A DNA stretch of 64,000 nt from RYN-230 sp963770545 (GTDB lineage: Bacteria; Actinomycetota; Actinomycetes; Streptosporangiales; Streptosporangiaceae). The notes beneath the pieces were generated by a model that saw only the letters and a program-made list of their open reading frames with translations, was not told where the DNA came from and made no database searches. The stretch lies in contig CAVYQF010000016.1 of the NCBI GenBank assembly GCA_963770545.1, positions 62,001 through 126,000 on the forward strand. The letters are read 5' to 3'. This document shows, piece by piece, positions 16,676-24,225 of this stretch (position 1 is the first letter of the stretch; every line of letters starts with the position of its first letter). The position numbers were made by a program, and so were the translations under genes.

Positions 16676-17863
16676 GGGGCACCGCTCCCCCAGGACCGCC
16701 GCGTAGTGCCCGATCAGCTGGTCCCCGAGCGCGGTCCAGCTGCGGGCCAGGACCCGCTGCCGGGCGGCCCGGCCCATGGCCGCGCGGGCCAGCGGGTCGG
16801 CGGCCAGCCGCTGGGTCGCGGCAGTCAGCGCTCTGGCGTCGCCGGGCGGTACCAGGTAGCCGGTGACGCCGTCGCCGACCAGGTCGAGCGGGCCGCCCAC
16901 GGCCGGGGCCACCACCGGCAGGCCACTGGCCGCTGCTTCCTGGATGGTCTGCCCGAACGTCTCATGGCAGCCGCTGTGCACGAATACGTCCAGGCTGGCG
17001 AAGATGCGGGCCAGCTGGTCACCACGGCGCTGGCCGAGGAACACCGCGGACGGCATCAGCCTGCGCAGCCGGGCCTCGGCGGGGCCGCCGCCCACGATGA
17101 CCAGGCGCACCCCCGGCAGTCCCGCCACCCCGGCCAGCAGCTCGACCTGCTTTTCCGGGGCCAGCCGGCCGACGTACCCGGCCAGCACCTCCCCGTCGGG
17201 CGCCAAGGCCTGGCGCAGTGCGGCGCTGCGCGCCTCCGGGCTGAACAGCTGGGTGTCCACACCGCGGCCCCATAGCCAGATGCGCTGCACGCCATGCGCG
17301 GCGAGCCGCTCGATACTGCCGGTGGACGGGGCGAGGGTCCGGTCGGCGGCATTGTGAATGTCGCGCAGCCAGCGCCACGCGGCAGCCTCGGCCAGGCGGC
17401 CCCAGTGATAGGCCCGGGCGTACCCGGGGACGTCGGTCTGGTACACGGCCACCACCGGCAGCCGGAGCCGCCGGGCCGACCGGCTGCCCAGCGCGCCGAG
17501 GAAGAACGGGCTGGCCAGGTGGACCAGCTCGGCCCGGTGCTGGATCAGCGCGCGCTGAATGGCCGGGGAGGCCAGGCCGAGACGCACGCTCCGGTACCCC
17601 GGGAACGGCACCGACCGGACCCGGACCACCGGGAACGCGTGCCGGGTGTCCGCCGGGAAGACCGCGGCCGGCTCCCCCACGGCCCCCGGAGCCGCTTCCC
17701 CCACGCCCGGCTCCCCCGCGGCCGGCTCCCCCGCGGCCGGCTGGGGCGCGATGACGAGAGGCTGATGTCCCCGCATCACAAGATGCTCGGCGACCCGGAG
17801 CACGCTGTGCGCCACGCCGTTCACCTCGGGCGGGAAAGATTCGGTGACGATCCCAATCCGCAC
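16568..17863 (-). CDS. GT4-family glycosyltransferase (alpha-mannosyltransferase-like)
   Basis: A protein of about 431 residues with the GT-B layout. The N-terminus is IGIVTESFPPEVNGVAHSVLR, as in MgtA/PimB-like mannosyltransferases. The C-terminal nucleotide-sugar half has GYVGRLAPEKQVELL, LVIVGGGP, FVHSGCHETFGQTIQEAAASGLPVVAP and GYLVPPGD; the E-x7-E motif is the ETFGQTIQE segment. An inserted Gly/Glu/Pro/Ala-rich stretch (around AAGEPAAGEPGVGE) follows the first strands. Start GTG 17861-17863 fits the family; GTG 17896 is possible. The probable role is transfer of a hexose to a lipid or glycan at the membrane. The C-terminal tail past VLGER is encoded antisense to the SCO1-like gene and may not be functional. 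Confidence 0.88.
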   Translation of the reverse strand: MRIGIVTESFPPEVNGVAHSVLRVAEHLVMRGHQPLVIAPQPAAGEPAAGEPGVGEAAPGAVGEPAAVFPADTRHAFPVVRVRSVPFPGYRSVRLGLASPAIQRALIQHRAELVHLASPFFLGALGSRSARRLRLPVVAVYQTDVPGYARAYHWGRLAEAAAWRWLRDIHNAADRTLAPSTGSIERLAAHGVQRIWLWGRGVDTQLFSPEARSAALRQALAPDGEVLAGYVGRLAPEKQVELLAGVAGLPGVRLVIVGGGPAEARLRRLMPSAVFLGQRRGDQLARIFASLDVFVHSGCHETFGQTIQEAAASGLPVVAPAVGGPLDLVGDGVTGYLVPPGDARALTAATQRLAADPLARAAMGRAARQRVLARSWTALGDQLIGHYAAVLGERCPLASELAGDQGDAVAPGDLLAGGQVGRAGLGVVNLR

Positions 17864-18075
17864 GCTGCCACCATGCAACGCGATGGTGGCAGCCACCCTG
17901 GCTGCGCCGTGGCCAAGGAAAGAACTGTCGGTGACATCTAGTCACCACCTGCGATCTGGTGTCCACCTGAAGGCCGCATAGCGTCCACTTTCCTACATTC
18001 CTGCAGGTAGAGCGCATGTCGAATAAGCTTCGGTAACCGGCCCGCCCGCCCCATCTCCCCCGATTAGGCCCTCCC

Positions 18076-18816
18076 GTGACCCCAACCCGCGCCGTCCCCG
18101 GCCCCAGCCCGCGGTGGCGGGTCGAGGCAGGCCTGGCCGGCCGGCCGAGCTTCGCCATCGCCCCGCTGCTGGCCTGCGGGGGCGCCGCCGTGATCGCGGT
18201 TCTGCGGATCACCGGCCACCCAGCCGGGCGGTTCGCGGCCTCACTGGTCGAGGGGGTGCTGCCCCTCGGCACCGCCATCGCGGTGGCCCGGCTGATCGGC
18301 ACCGACCCGGCGCTGGAACTGCAGCTGAGCTACCCGGCGGCCTACCGCCGCACGCTGCTCCGCCGGGCCGCCCTGGTCGCGGGCTGGTCCGGCGGGTTCG
18401 CGGCGGTCAGCGCCGCGGCGATCCAGCTGACCGGGCTGTGGACCCCGGGCCTGGCCCGCGCCGAACTGGCCTGGCTCGTCCCCACCGCGGCGCTGACCGC
18501 GATCGCGGTGGCCGCCGGGGCGGCCGCGGCGGACGGCCGGGCCGGGGCCGCGGTGGCCGCCCTGGTCTGGGTCATCCAGGAGGGCCTGGCCCGGAGTTTC
18601 GCGGGTCATCCCGCGCTGCGCCCGTTCTACCTGTTCGCCACCAGCCGCCCCGGGCCTGACCCGGCGGCGTACTGGCCGAACCGGCTGTCGTTGCTGCTGG
18701 TCGCCGTCGTGGCCGCGGTGGCCGGATGGCTGCTGCTGGGCCGCCCGGCGCGGCTGCGCCTCGGCGTGCTCAGCCACGGTGCACCCGGCCGCGGCACCGT
18801 CCCTGGCGGCCGCTGA
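18076..18816 (+). CDS. ABC exporter membrane subunit, N-terminal gene
   Basis: A 246-residue polytopic membrane protein with about six hydrophobic segments, for example IAPLLACGGAAVIAVLRI, LTAIAVAAGAAAADG and LSLLLVAVVAAVAGWLLLG. It starts at GTG 18076 and is followed by one more membrane gene and an ATPase gene on the same strand, the usual make-up of a small ABC-2-like exporter. No sequence motif reveals the cargo. The 180-base gap upstream (17897-18075) contains an inverted repeat GGTGAC/GTCACC at 17930-17946 between divergent genes. Confidence 0.75.
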   Translation: MTPTRAVPGPSPRWRVEAGLAGRPSFAIAPLLACGGAAVIAVLRITGHPAGRFAASLVEGVLPLGTAIAVARLIGTDPALELQLSYPAAYRRTLLRRAALVAGWSGGFAAVSAAAIQLTGLWTPGLARAELAWLVPTAALTAIAVAAGAAAADGRAGAAVAALVWVIQEGLARSFAGHPALRPFYLFATSRPGPDPAAYWPNRLSLLLVAVVAAVAGWLLLGRPARLRLGVLSHGAPGRGTVPGGR

Positions 18817-18817
18817 C

Positions 18818-19600
18818 ATGCCCGCGCTGCTCGGCTCGGCCGCGTGCGAGTACCGGATGCTGATCCGCGCCTGGTGGCTGTGGGCGGCCATCGCGGTCGC
18901 GGGGATCGCGGGTACCCGGCTGGCCGGGATCCCGCTGAGCACTCAGCTGATCTGGCCGGTCCGGGCTGAGGTCGGGATCTACGCGGTGAACTTCAACCTG
19001 ATCGTCCCCCTGATCGCGGGGCTGGCCCTGGCCGGCCGGGCGGGACGGGACCGCCGGCTCGGGCTGGCCGAACTGCTGGAGTCAACCGGGTCCCGGCGGG
19101 GCGCGCGGCTGTGGGGCAGGTTCCTGGGCGCGGCCGCCGCCGTAAGCACCCAGGCCCTGGCCAGCTGGCTGGTGGTGCTGCTGGTGATCACGCTGCAGCG
19201 GCGCTCCGGGCTGCCGCTGGCCTGGGGGCTGGCCGCGTTCGCGACCGTGCTGGCGCCGGGGCTCATCTTCGTGACGGCGGTTTCGCTGGCCGGGGCCGCG
19301 GTGCTCACCCCCGCGGTGTACCGGGTGCTGCTGGCCGGCTACTGGTTCTGGGGCAACCTGATGCCGCCGCGGCTGATGCCCACGCTGGCCGCCACGCCGT
19401 TGATGCCGCTGGGCTCGTACGCGGCCGACGGGCTGTTCGCCCGCGATCTGCCGGGCGGCCTGGCCGGGCTCTCGTACCTGCTGCGGGACGCACGCTCGGC
19501 GGCGCAGGCCGGGGCCAGCATCGGGCTGCTGCTGGCCGCCGCGGTGGCCGCCGTCGCCGGCCTGCAACTCACCGAGGCCCGCCGGGCCCGGGCCGGCTGA
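18818..19600 (+). CDS. ABC exporter membrane subunit, second gene
   Basis: A 260-residue polytopic membrane protein starting at ATG 18818, one base after the stop of the previous gene; a GTG at 18779 in the same frame is less likely. The hydrophobic segments include LWAAIAVAGIAGTRLAGI, FNLIVPLIAGLALAG, LASWLVVLLVITL and ASIGLLLAAAVAAVAG. The loop GLAELLESTGSRRGARLWGRF after the second helix resembles the cytoplasmic coupling region of ABC-2-like permeases. It forms a transporter with its neighbours; substrate unknown. Confidence 0.78.
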   Translation: MPALLGSAACEYRMLIRAWWLWAAIAVAGIAGTRLAGIPLSTQLIWPVRAEVGIYAVNFNLIVPLIAGLALAGRAGRDRRLGLAELLESTGSRRGARLWGRFLGAAAAVSTQALASWLVVLLVITLQRRSGLPLAWGLAAFATVLAPGLIFVTAVSLAGAAVLTPAVYRVLLAGYWFWGNLMPPRLMPTLAATPLMPLGSYAADGLFARDLPGGLAGLSYLLRDARSAAQAGASIGLLLAAAVAAVAGLQLTEARRARAG

Positions 19601-19613
19601 CGGCGGGGGCAGG

Positions 19614-20498
19614 ATGGACCTGACGCTGAGAGGGATCCGGAAGTCGTACCGGGGCGGGATCATCGCCCTGGACCGGCTCGACCTGGACGTCCCGCCGGGC
19701 CTGTTCGGTTTGCTGGGACCCAACGGCGCGGGCAAGACCACGCTGATGCGCCTCCTGGCGGGCGTCTCGCGGCCGGACCGCGGGTCGGTCCGGGCCGGCG
19801 GCTGGGACCTGAGCCGGGCCCGGGAGCGGCGGCAGTTCCAGGGACAGCTCGGCTACCTGCCCCGGGACCTGGGCCTGTACCCGGAGCTGTCCGGCCGCCG
19901 GTTCCTCGACTATGCCGGGACCCTCAAAGGCCTGTCCAGCCCGCGGCGACGGCACCGCCGGGTGGACGAGATGCTCCACCTGACCGGCCTGGACGCGGTG
20001 GCGGACCGGCCCGCCGGGGTGTACTCGGGCGGGATGCGGCGGCGGCTCGGCCTGGCCCAGGCCCTGCTCAACGACCCGGCGGTCCTCCTGCTGGACGAGC
20101 CGACCGCGGGCCTGGACCCGCAGGAACAGACCCGGATCCGGATCCTGCTGGTCTCGCTGGCCGGGCAGCGCACCGTGGTGCTGGCCGCCCGCGAGGCCGC
20201 GGACGTGGCGAGCACCTGCGACCGCTGCGCGGTGCTGGCCGGCGGCCGGGCGATCTTCCAGGGCGACGTGACCGGGCTGGCCCGCGCCGCGGATGGCCTG
20301 GTCTGGTCGGTGCAGACGGACCGGCCGCTGAGCGCGGCGCAGGCGGCCGCCGTGGTGTCCGCGGTCCGGCTGCCGGATCGCACCGTGTACCGGGTGATCG
20401 CGCCGGCGCCGCCGCTGCCGTCCGCGCAGCCGCTGCGCCCCCGGCTGGAAGACGGCTACCTGGCCCTGATCCTCCGCCGCGAGGCCGGCCGGCAGTGA
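19614..20498 (+). CDS. ABC transporter ATP-binding protein
   Basis: A 294-residue ATPase with Walker A GPNGAGKTT (residues 35-43), signature YSGGMRRRLGLAQAL, Walker B VLLLDEPTAGLDP and a switch-like VLAAREAADVAS where the usual His is not conserved. The last 80 residues form a small accessory domain (VYRVIAPAP, then LEDGYLALI). It starts at ATG 19614 behind a GGGGGCAGG element. It powers the two membrane proteins encoded just upstream. The arrangement membrane-membrane-ATPase suggests an exporter. Confidence 0.92.
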   Translation: MDLTLRGIRKSYRGGIIALDRLDLDVPPGLFGLLGPNGAGKTTLMRLLAGVSRPDRGSVRAGGWDLSRARERRQFQGQLGYLPRDLGLYPELSGRRFLDYAGTLKGLSSPRRRHRRVDEMLHLTGLDAVADRPAGVYSGGMRRRLGLAQALLNDPAVLLLDEPTAGLDPQEQTRIRILLVSLAGQRTVVLAAREAADVASTCDRCAVLAGGRAIFQGDVTGLARAADGLVWSVQTDRPLSAAQAAAVVSAVRLPDRTVYRVIAPAPPLPSAQPLRPRLEDGYLALILRREAGRQ

Positions 20499-20511
20499 AA
20501 GACTAGCGATC

Positions 20512-21153
20512 ATGCAAACTCTGGTCGTCGATCACCCGCTCATCGCGCACAAGCTGACTACGCTGCGAGACGAGCGCACCGACTCCCCCACGTTCCGGCG
20601 GCTCACCGACGAGCTGGTCACCTTGCTCGCCTACGAGGCCACCCGTGAGGTCCGGGTTCAGCCCGAGGTAGTGCAGACCCCGGTCGGCGAGGCCCGCGGG
20701 GTGAAGCTGGCCCTGCCGCCGCCGCTCGTCGTCCCGGTCCTGCGGGCCGGGATCGGGATGCTGGACGGCATGATCCGGCTGCTGCCCACGGCCGACGTGG
20801 GCTTCGTCGGGCTGGCCCGCGACGAGGAGTCCCTGGTCGCCGCCACCTACGCCAACCGGCTCCCGGCCAACCTGGCCGGCCGTGACGTTTTCGTGCTGGA
20901 CCCCATGCTGGCCACCGGCGGGACCCTGGAGACCGTGATCACCATGCTGAGCCAGCGCGATGCGGCCTCGGTCACCGCGGTGTGCCTGCTGGCCGCGCCG
21001 GAGGGGATCGACCGGATCAAAGCCACGTTCCCCGGCGACGAGCCGCTGCCGGTCCGGGTGGTCACGGCGGCCATGGACGAACGGCTGAACGAGCGCGGCT
21101 ACATCGTCCCCGGCCTCGGCGATGCGGGGGATCGCCTGTTCGGGGAGATCTGA
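20512..21153 (+). CDS. upp: Uracil phosphoribosyltransferase
   Basis: A 213-residue enzyme that converts uracil and PRPP to UMP and pyrophosphate. It has the PRPP-binding loop DPMLATGGT (residues 130-138), the VPVLRAGIGMLDG segment (74-86) and the C-terminal uracil-binding GYIVPGLGDAGDRLFG. The length fits the family exactly. It lies 13 bases behind the ABC ATPase gene. Functionally it belongs with the nucleoside salvage locus at 36112-49330. Confidence 0.97.
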   Translation: MQTLVVDHPLIAHKLTTLRDERTDSPTFRRLTDELVTLLAYEATREVRVQPEVVQTPVGEARGVKLALPPPLVVPVLRAGIGMLDGMIRLLPTADVGFVGLARDEESLVAATYANRLPANLAGRDVFVLDPMLATGGTLETVITMLSQRDAASVTAVCLLAAPEGIDRIKATFPGDEPLPVRVVTAAMDERLNERGYIVPGLGDAGDRLFGEI

Positions 21154-21228
21154 CCCTAAGCCCGGACGCGCAATGATTTGCCCCGGTACGGTGGTCTTTC
21201 CCAGGACGGCCAGAGCGCTGGAGGCGTC

Positions 21229-22551
21229 GTGCGCGATCAGCAGGCCGGCTCCGGGTTCCTGGCTGAGGTCGGACAGGGCTTAGCAACAGACTCGCGGATC
21301 GCCGGGTACTGGCTGGAGGAGCAGATCGGCCAGGGCGGGATGGCCGTCGTGTACCGGGCCCGTGATGAGCGGCTGCACCGGCTGGTGGCGCTGAAGGTCC
21401 TCGCCCCGGCGCTGGCCGGGGACGGGGAGTCCCGCCAGCGGTTCATCCGCGAGTCCCGGGCCGCGGCGGCGGTGGATGATCCGCACATCATCCCGGTGTT
21501 CGAGGCGGGCGAGACCGCCGCCGGGGCGCTGTTCATCGCGATGCGTTTCGTGCCCGGCGGGGATGTGTCCAGCCTCGTCCGCCGGACAGGGCCGCTTACG
21601 GCATCCCGGGCGGCGGCGATCGTCTCGCCGGTGGCCTCGGCGCTGGACGCCGCGCACGCGGCCGGGCTGGTGCACCGCGACGTCAAGCCCGCCAACATGC
21701 TGCTGGACACCCGGCCCGGGCGGCCTGATCACGTGTACCTGTCGGATTTCGGGCTGAGCAAGGGGACCGTGCCCACCTCGACCGGGCTGACTGGCACCGG
21801 GCATTTCATGGGCACTCTGGACTACATCTCCCCGGAGCGGATCGAGGGCCACCAGGCCGACGGCCGGACGGACCAGTACGCGCTGGCCTGCTCGGCGTTC
21901 GAGATGCTGACCGGCGGGCCGCCGTTCCGGTCCCCCGAGGCCGCGGCGCTGATGTACGCGCAGCTCTCGCAACCCCCGCCGCCGCTCACCTCGCGGCGGC
22001 CCGATCTGCCGGCCGCCGCGGACCAGGTCTTCGCCCGGGCGCTGGCCAAGGCCCCGGGGGATCGCTACGCCAGCTGCCGCGAGTTCGCGGACGCCATGCG
22101 GGCGGCATTCGGACTGGCGTCCTACGATTCCGGGCCCGAACCCGTCCCGCCCGCGGAGCACCCGCCAGCCGCAGGGCACCCGGCAGCCGTGGAACACCCG
22201 GCAGCCGCGGAGCACCCGGCAGCCGCGGAGCACCCGGCAGCCGCGGAGCACCCCGCCGCACCCGGTCGTCACGCCGCGGCCGCCGCTCCCCCGGCCCCGT
22301 CCGCTCTCCCCGCACCGTCGGCCCGGCCCGCCGCGTTCGGACATCCGGCCCCGGCCAGCCGGAGGCCATCTCGGCGCGTCATCCTGGCCGCGCTCGTGGC
22401 AGTGCTCGTCCTGGCCGCGGCGGCGATCGGGGCCTACCTCCTGCGTACCAGGCCGTCCGGCAGTCCGCTGGCCGCGATCCCGGTCGCCGCGGCGTGGCCT
22501 GGCCATCAGTGCGGGGCCAGCAGCGTTCCCCCGGCCAGCTACCTCGGCTAG
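21229..22551 (+). CDS. Ser/Thr protein kinase, PknB-like, with one membrane helix
   Basis: A 440-residue kinase. The glycine loop is IGQGGMAVVY (33-42), the catalytic lysine is in VALKVL (Lys56), HRDVKPAN (149-156) and DFGLSKG (173-179) follow, and the activation segment reads GTLDYISPERIEG. An Ala/Pro/His-rich linker with 18-bp DNA repeats precedes a membrane helix (RVILAALVAVLVLAAAAIGAYLL). The extracytoplasmic part is only about 35 residues and has a single Cys. I chose GTG 21229 because GGAGG sits four bases upstream; a TTG at 21178 in frame has no such site. The substrate is unknown. Confidence 0.93.
   Translation: MRDQQAGSGFLAEVGQGLATDSRIAGYWLEEQIGQGGMAVVYRARDERLHRLVALKVLAPALAGDGESRQRFIRESRAAAAVDDPHIIPVFEAGETAAGALFIAMRFVPGGDVSSLVRRTGPLTASRAAAIVSPVASALDAAHAAGLVHRDVKPANMLLDTRPGRPDHVYLSDFGLSKGTVPTSTGLTGTGHFMGTLDYISPERIEGHQADGRTDQYALACSAFEMLTGGPPFRSPEAAALMYAQLSQPPPPLTSRRPDLPAAADQVFARALAKAPGDRYASCREFADAMRAAFGLASYDSGPEPVPPAEHPPAAGHPAAVEHPAAAEHPAAAEHPAAAEHPAAPGRHAAAAAPPAPSALPAPSARPAAFGHPAPASRRPSRRVILAALVAVLVLAAAAIGAYLLRTRPSGSPLAAIPVAAAWPGHQCGASSVPPASYLG
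22165..22254. repeat. 18-bp tandem repeat, five copies, in the kinase linker
   Basis: Units of about GCAGCCGCGGAGCACCCG at 18-bp spacing; the central ones are identical and the flanking ones diverge. They encode repeated EHPAAA in the juxtamembrane linker of the kinase, so copy number changes linker length without breaking the frame. Confidence 0.9.
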
Positions 22552-22661
22552 CCGGTTCAGCCGCCGGTTCGATGACCTAAGGCCGCATCGGGCCACGTTG
22601 GCCCGGTGACAACCTGGCGTAGCCGTACAGTGCGGCGAGCCTGCCCAGGCGGCTGCCGCCC

Positions 22662-22698
22662 TTGACAAATCCTTAGCAAAGTGATATCATTTTGATAG
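22662..22698 (+). promoter_or_regulatory. Near-consensus promoter with overlapping TATCA-N3-TGATA operator
   Basis: The -35 box TTGACA is at 22662-22667 and the -10 box TATCAT at 22685-22690, separated by exactly 17 bp. The -10 box lies inside an inverted repeat, TATCA (22685-22689), 3-bp spacer, TGATA (22693-22697), in a local AT-rich island. A repressor bound there would block the polymerase. Nearly the same 17-bp element occurs at 50308-50324 before another small membrane-protein gene. Confidence 0.85.
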
Positions 22699-22731
22699 GT
22701 GATCGGAGTGACCGGGCATAGGAGACATCCC

Positions 22732-23019
22732 ATGTACGCACTAAGTGACCACACCGCTCCCCGCGATCCTCCCGGCCGTGCCGTGAGGACCCTCCTGCAT
22801 CAGATGCGTCCCTGGCCACCCGCGTGGCGCAGGCCAGTAGAGGACCGGCCGCCCTACGCCGTGTGGGTCATCGGGGGCCTGGTCGTCTGGGCCTTCGTCC
22901 TGGCTGGCTTCATGGCCTGGGACCTGCACAGCACATCCCGGACCGTCATCTGGGCCATCTTCGCAGGCTGGTGCATCGGTGTGCTCGGGGCATCCATTGC
23001 CCGGAAGATCTACCGGTAA
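22732..23019 (+). CDS. Small membrane protein of unknown function
   Basis: A 95-residue protein; ATG 22732 has AGGAG seven bases upstream. The first 40 residues are Pro/Arg-rich (MRPWPPAWRRP) and presumably cytoplasmic. Two membrane helices follow (AVWVIGGLVVWAFVLAGFMAW and VIWAIFAGWCIGVLGASIA) and the protein ends in RKIYR. It stands alone behind a very strong, probably repressible promoter, so it may be induced under a particular stress. I do not recognise the family. Confidence 0.8.
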   Translation: MYALSDHTAPRDPPGRAVRTLLHQMRPWPPAWRRPVEDRPPYAVWVIGGLVVWAFVLAGFMAWDLHSTSRTVIWAIFAGWCIGVLGASIARKIYR

Positions 23020-23085
23020 GGCACCTCAGCGACCGGGAACTCCGCCAGCCGAACTTCAGCGGTGGCCACCTTGTGATGGCCCTGG

Positions 23086-24225
23086 CTAGATGCCGACCGG
23101 GTGCCAGACCGTCTTGGTCTCCAGGAAAGCCAGCAAACGCCGCAGGCCCGGCTCCGCCGCCCAGTCCTCGGGAACCCGGCCATCCCCAGCCCGGGCGGGG
23201 CCGGCCGCGAACACCCGCTTCACGTTCCCGGCCGCGAGCCGTTCCAGGCCGGCCCGGTCCGCCGGGGCCGCGCCGGTCAGGTCGATCGCGTTGACGTCCT
23301 GATGCGCGGCCAGCACCGGGGCCAGTTCCCCCAGCCGCCCGGTCAGGACGTTGACCACGCCGCCCGGGACATCGGAGGTGGCCAGCACCTCGGCCAGGCT
23401 GACCGCGGCCAGCACCGCGGGCCCGCTGACGGCCAGCACGGCCGTGTTGCCGGTGGCGATGACCGGCGCGAGCACGCTGACCAGCCCGAGCAGCCCGGCC
23501 TCTGGTGGCGCGAGCACCGCCACGACCCCGGACGGCTCGGGTACGCTGAGGTTGAAGTACGGGCCCGCCACCGCGTTGGCGCCCCCGGTGACCTGCGCGA
23601 CCTTGTCCGGCCAGCCCGCGTACCAGACCCACCGGTCGATAGCCGCCGCCACGTTCCGGGCCGCGCCCGCCCGGTCATTCTTTTTTTCCCCAACGACAAG
23701 CTCGCCGGTGAACTGCTCCGCCCGGCCTTCGAGCATCTCGGCGACCCGGTACAGGACCTGCCCGCGGTTGTAGGCCGTCGCCCCGGACCAGCCGGGGAAG
23801 GCCTTGCGGGCCGCGACCACGGCGTCCCGGGCGTCTTTGCGTGACGCCAGCGCGGCGTGCGCGAGCAGGGTGCCGTCCGGCGCCGTGACCGGGTAGGACC
23901 GGCCCGACTCCGAGCGGGGGAACGCGCCCCCGATGAACAGCTTGTAGGTCTTGCGGACCGCCAGCCGGGGGCCGGCACCCGCGGCCGGCGGGCGCCGGGT
24001 CACGTCCCGGGCCGGCTGCTCCCCGCCGTTCCGGGACGCGGCGGCGGCCCGGGCGGTGCCGGGCTGTCCCGCCCCGGCCCGGCCAGTCCCGTCCGCAGCC
24101 GGGCGGCGCCGGGTGGCGCCCCCCTCCGCGCCCGGGCCGCCGGACCGGGGCGAGGGAGTCTTGCGGGTGGTTTTCGTTGCGGAAGATTTTGCGCTTTTGT
24201 CCCGGGGGGCGCGGCGGTCAGGCAT
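23086..24225 (-). CDS. Aldehyde dehydrogenase-like protein lacking the catalytic domain
   Basis: A 379-residue protein. The first 85 residues are basic and Pro/Gly/Ala-rich (KSAKSSATKTTRKTPSPRSG) and probably disordered. From KTYKLFIGGAFPRSESGR onward it follows the aldehyde dehydrogenase NAD-binding domain (AARKAFPGWSGATAYNRGQVLYR, VPEPSGVVAVLAPPEAGLLGL, GGVVNVLTGRLGEL). It stops at about the point where the catalytic-Cys domain should begin; neither the ELGGK glutamate nor the Cys motif is present. The ATG overlaps the stop of the full aldehyde dehydrogenase gene by eight bases. A non-catalytic partner subunit, comparable with the inactive second domain of ALDH16 proteins, is plausible but inferred. 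Confidence 0.85.
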   Translation of the reverse strand: MPDRRAPRDKSAKSSATKTTRKTPSPRSGGPGAEGGATRRRPAADGTGRAGAGQPGTARAAAASRNGGEQPARDVTRRPPAAGAGPRLAVRKTYKLFIGGAFPRSESGRSYPVTAPDGTLLAHAALASRKDARDAVVAARKAFPGWSGATAYNRGQVLYRVAEMLEGRAEQFTGELVVGEKKNDRAGAARNVAAAIDRWVWYAGWPDKVAQVTGGANAVAGPYFNLSVPEPSGVVAVLAPPEAGLLGLVSVLAPVIATGNTAVLAVSGPAVLAAVSLAEVLATSDVPGGVVNVLTGRLGELAPVLAAHQDVNAIDLTGAAPADRAGLERLAAGNVKRVFAAGPARAGDGRVPEDWAAEPGLRRLLAFLETKTVWHPVGI

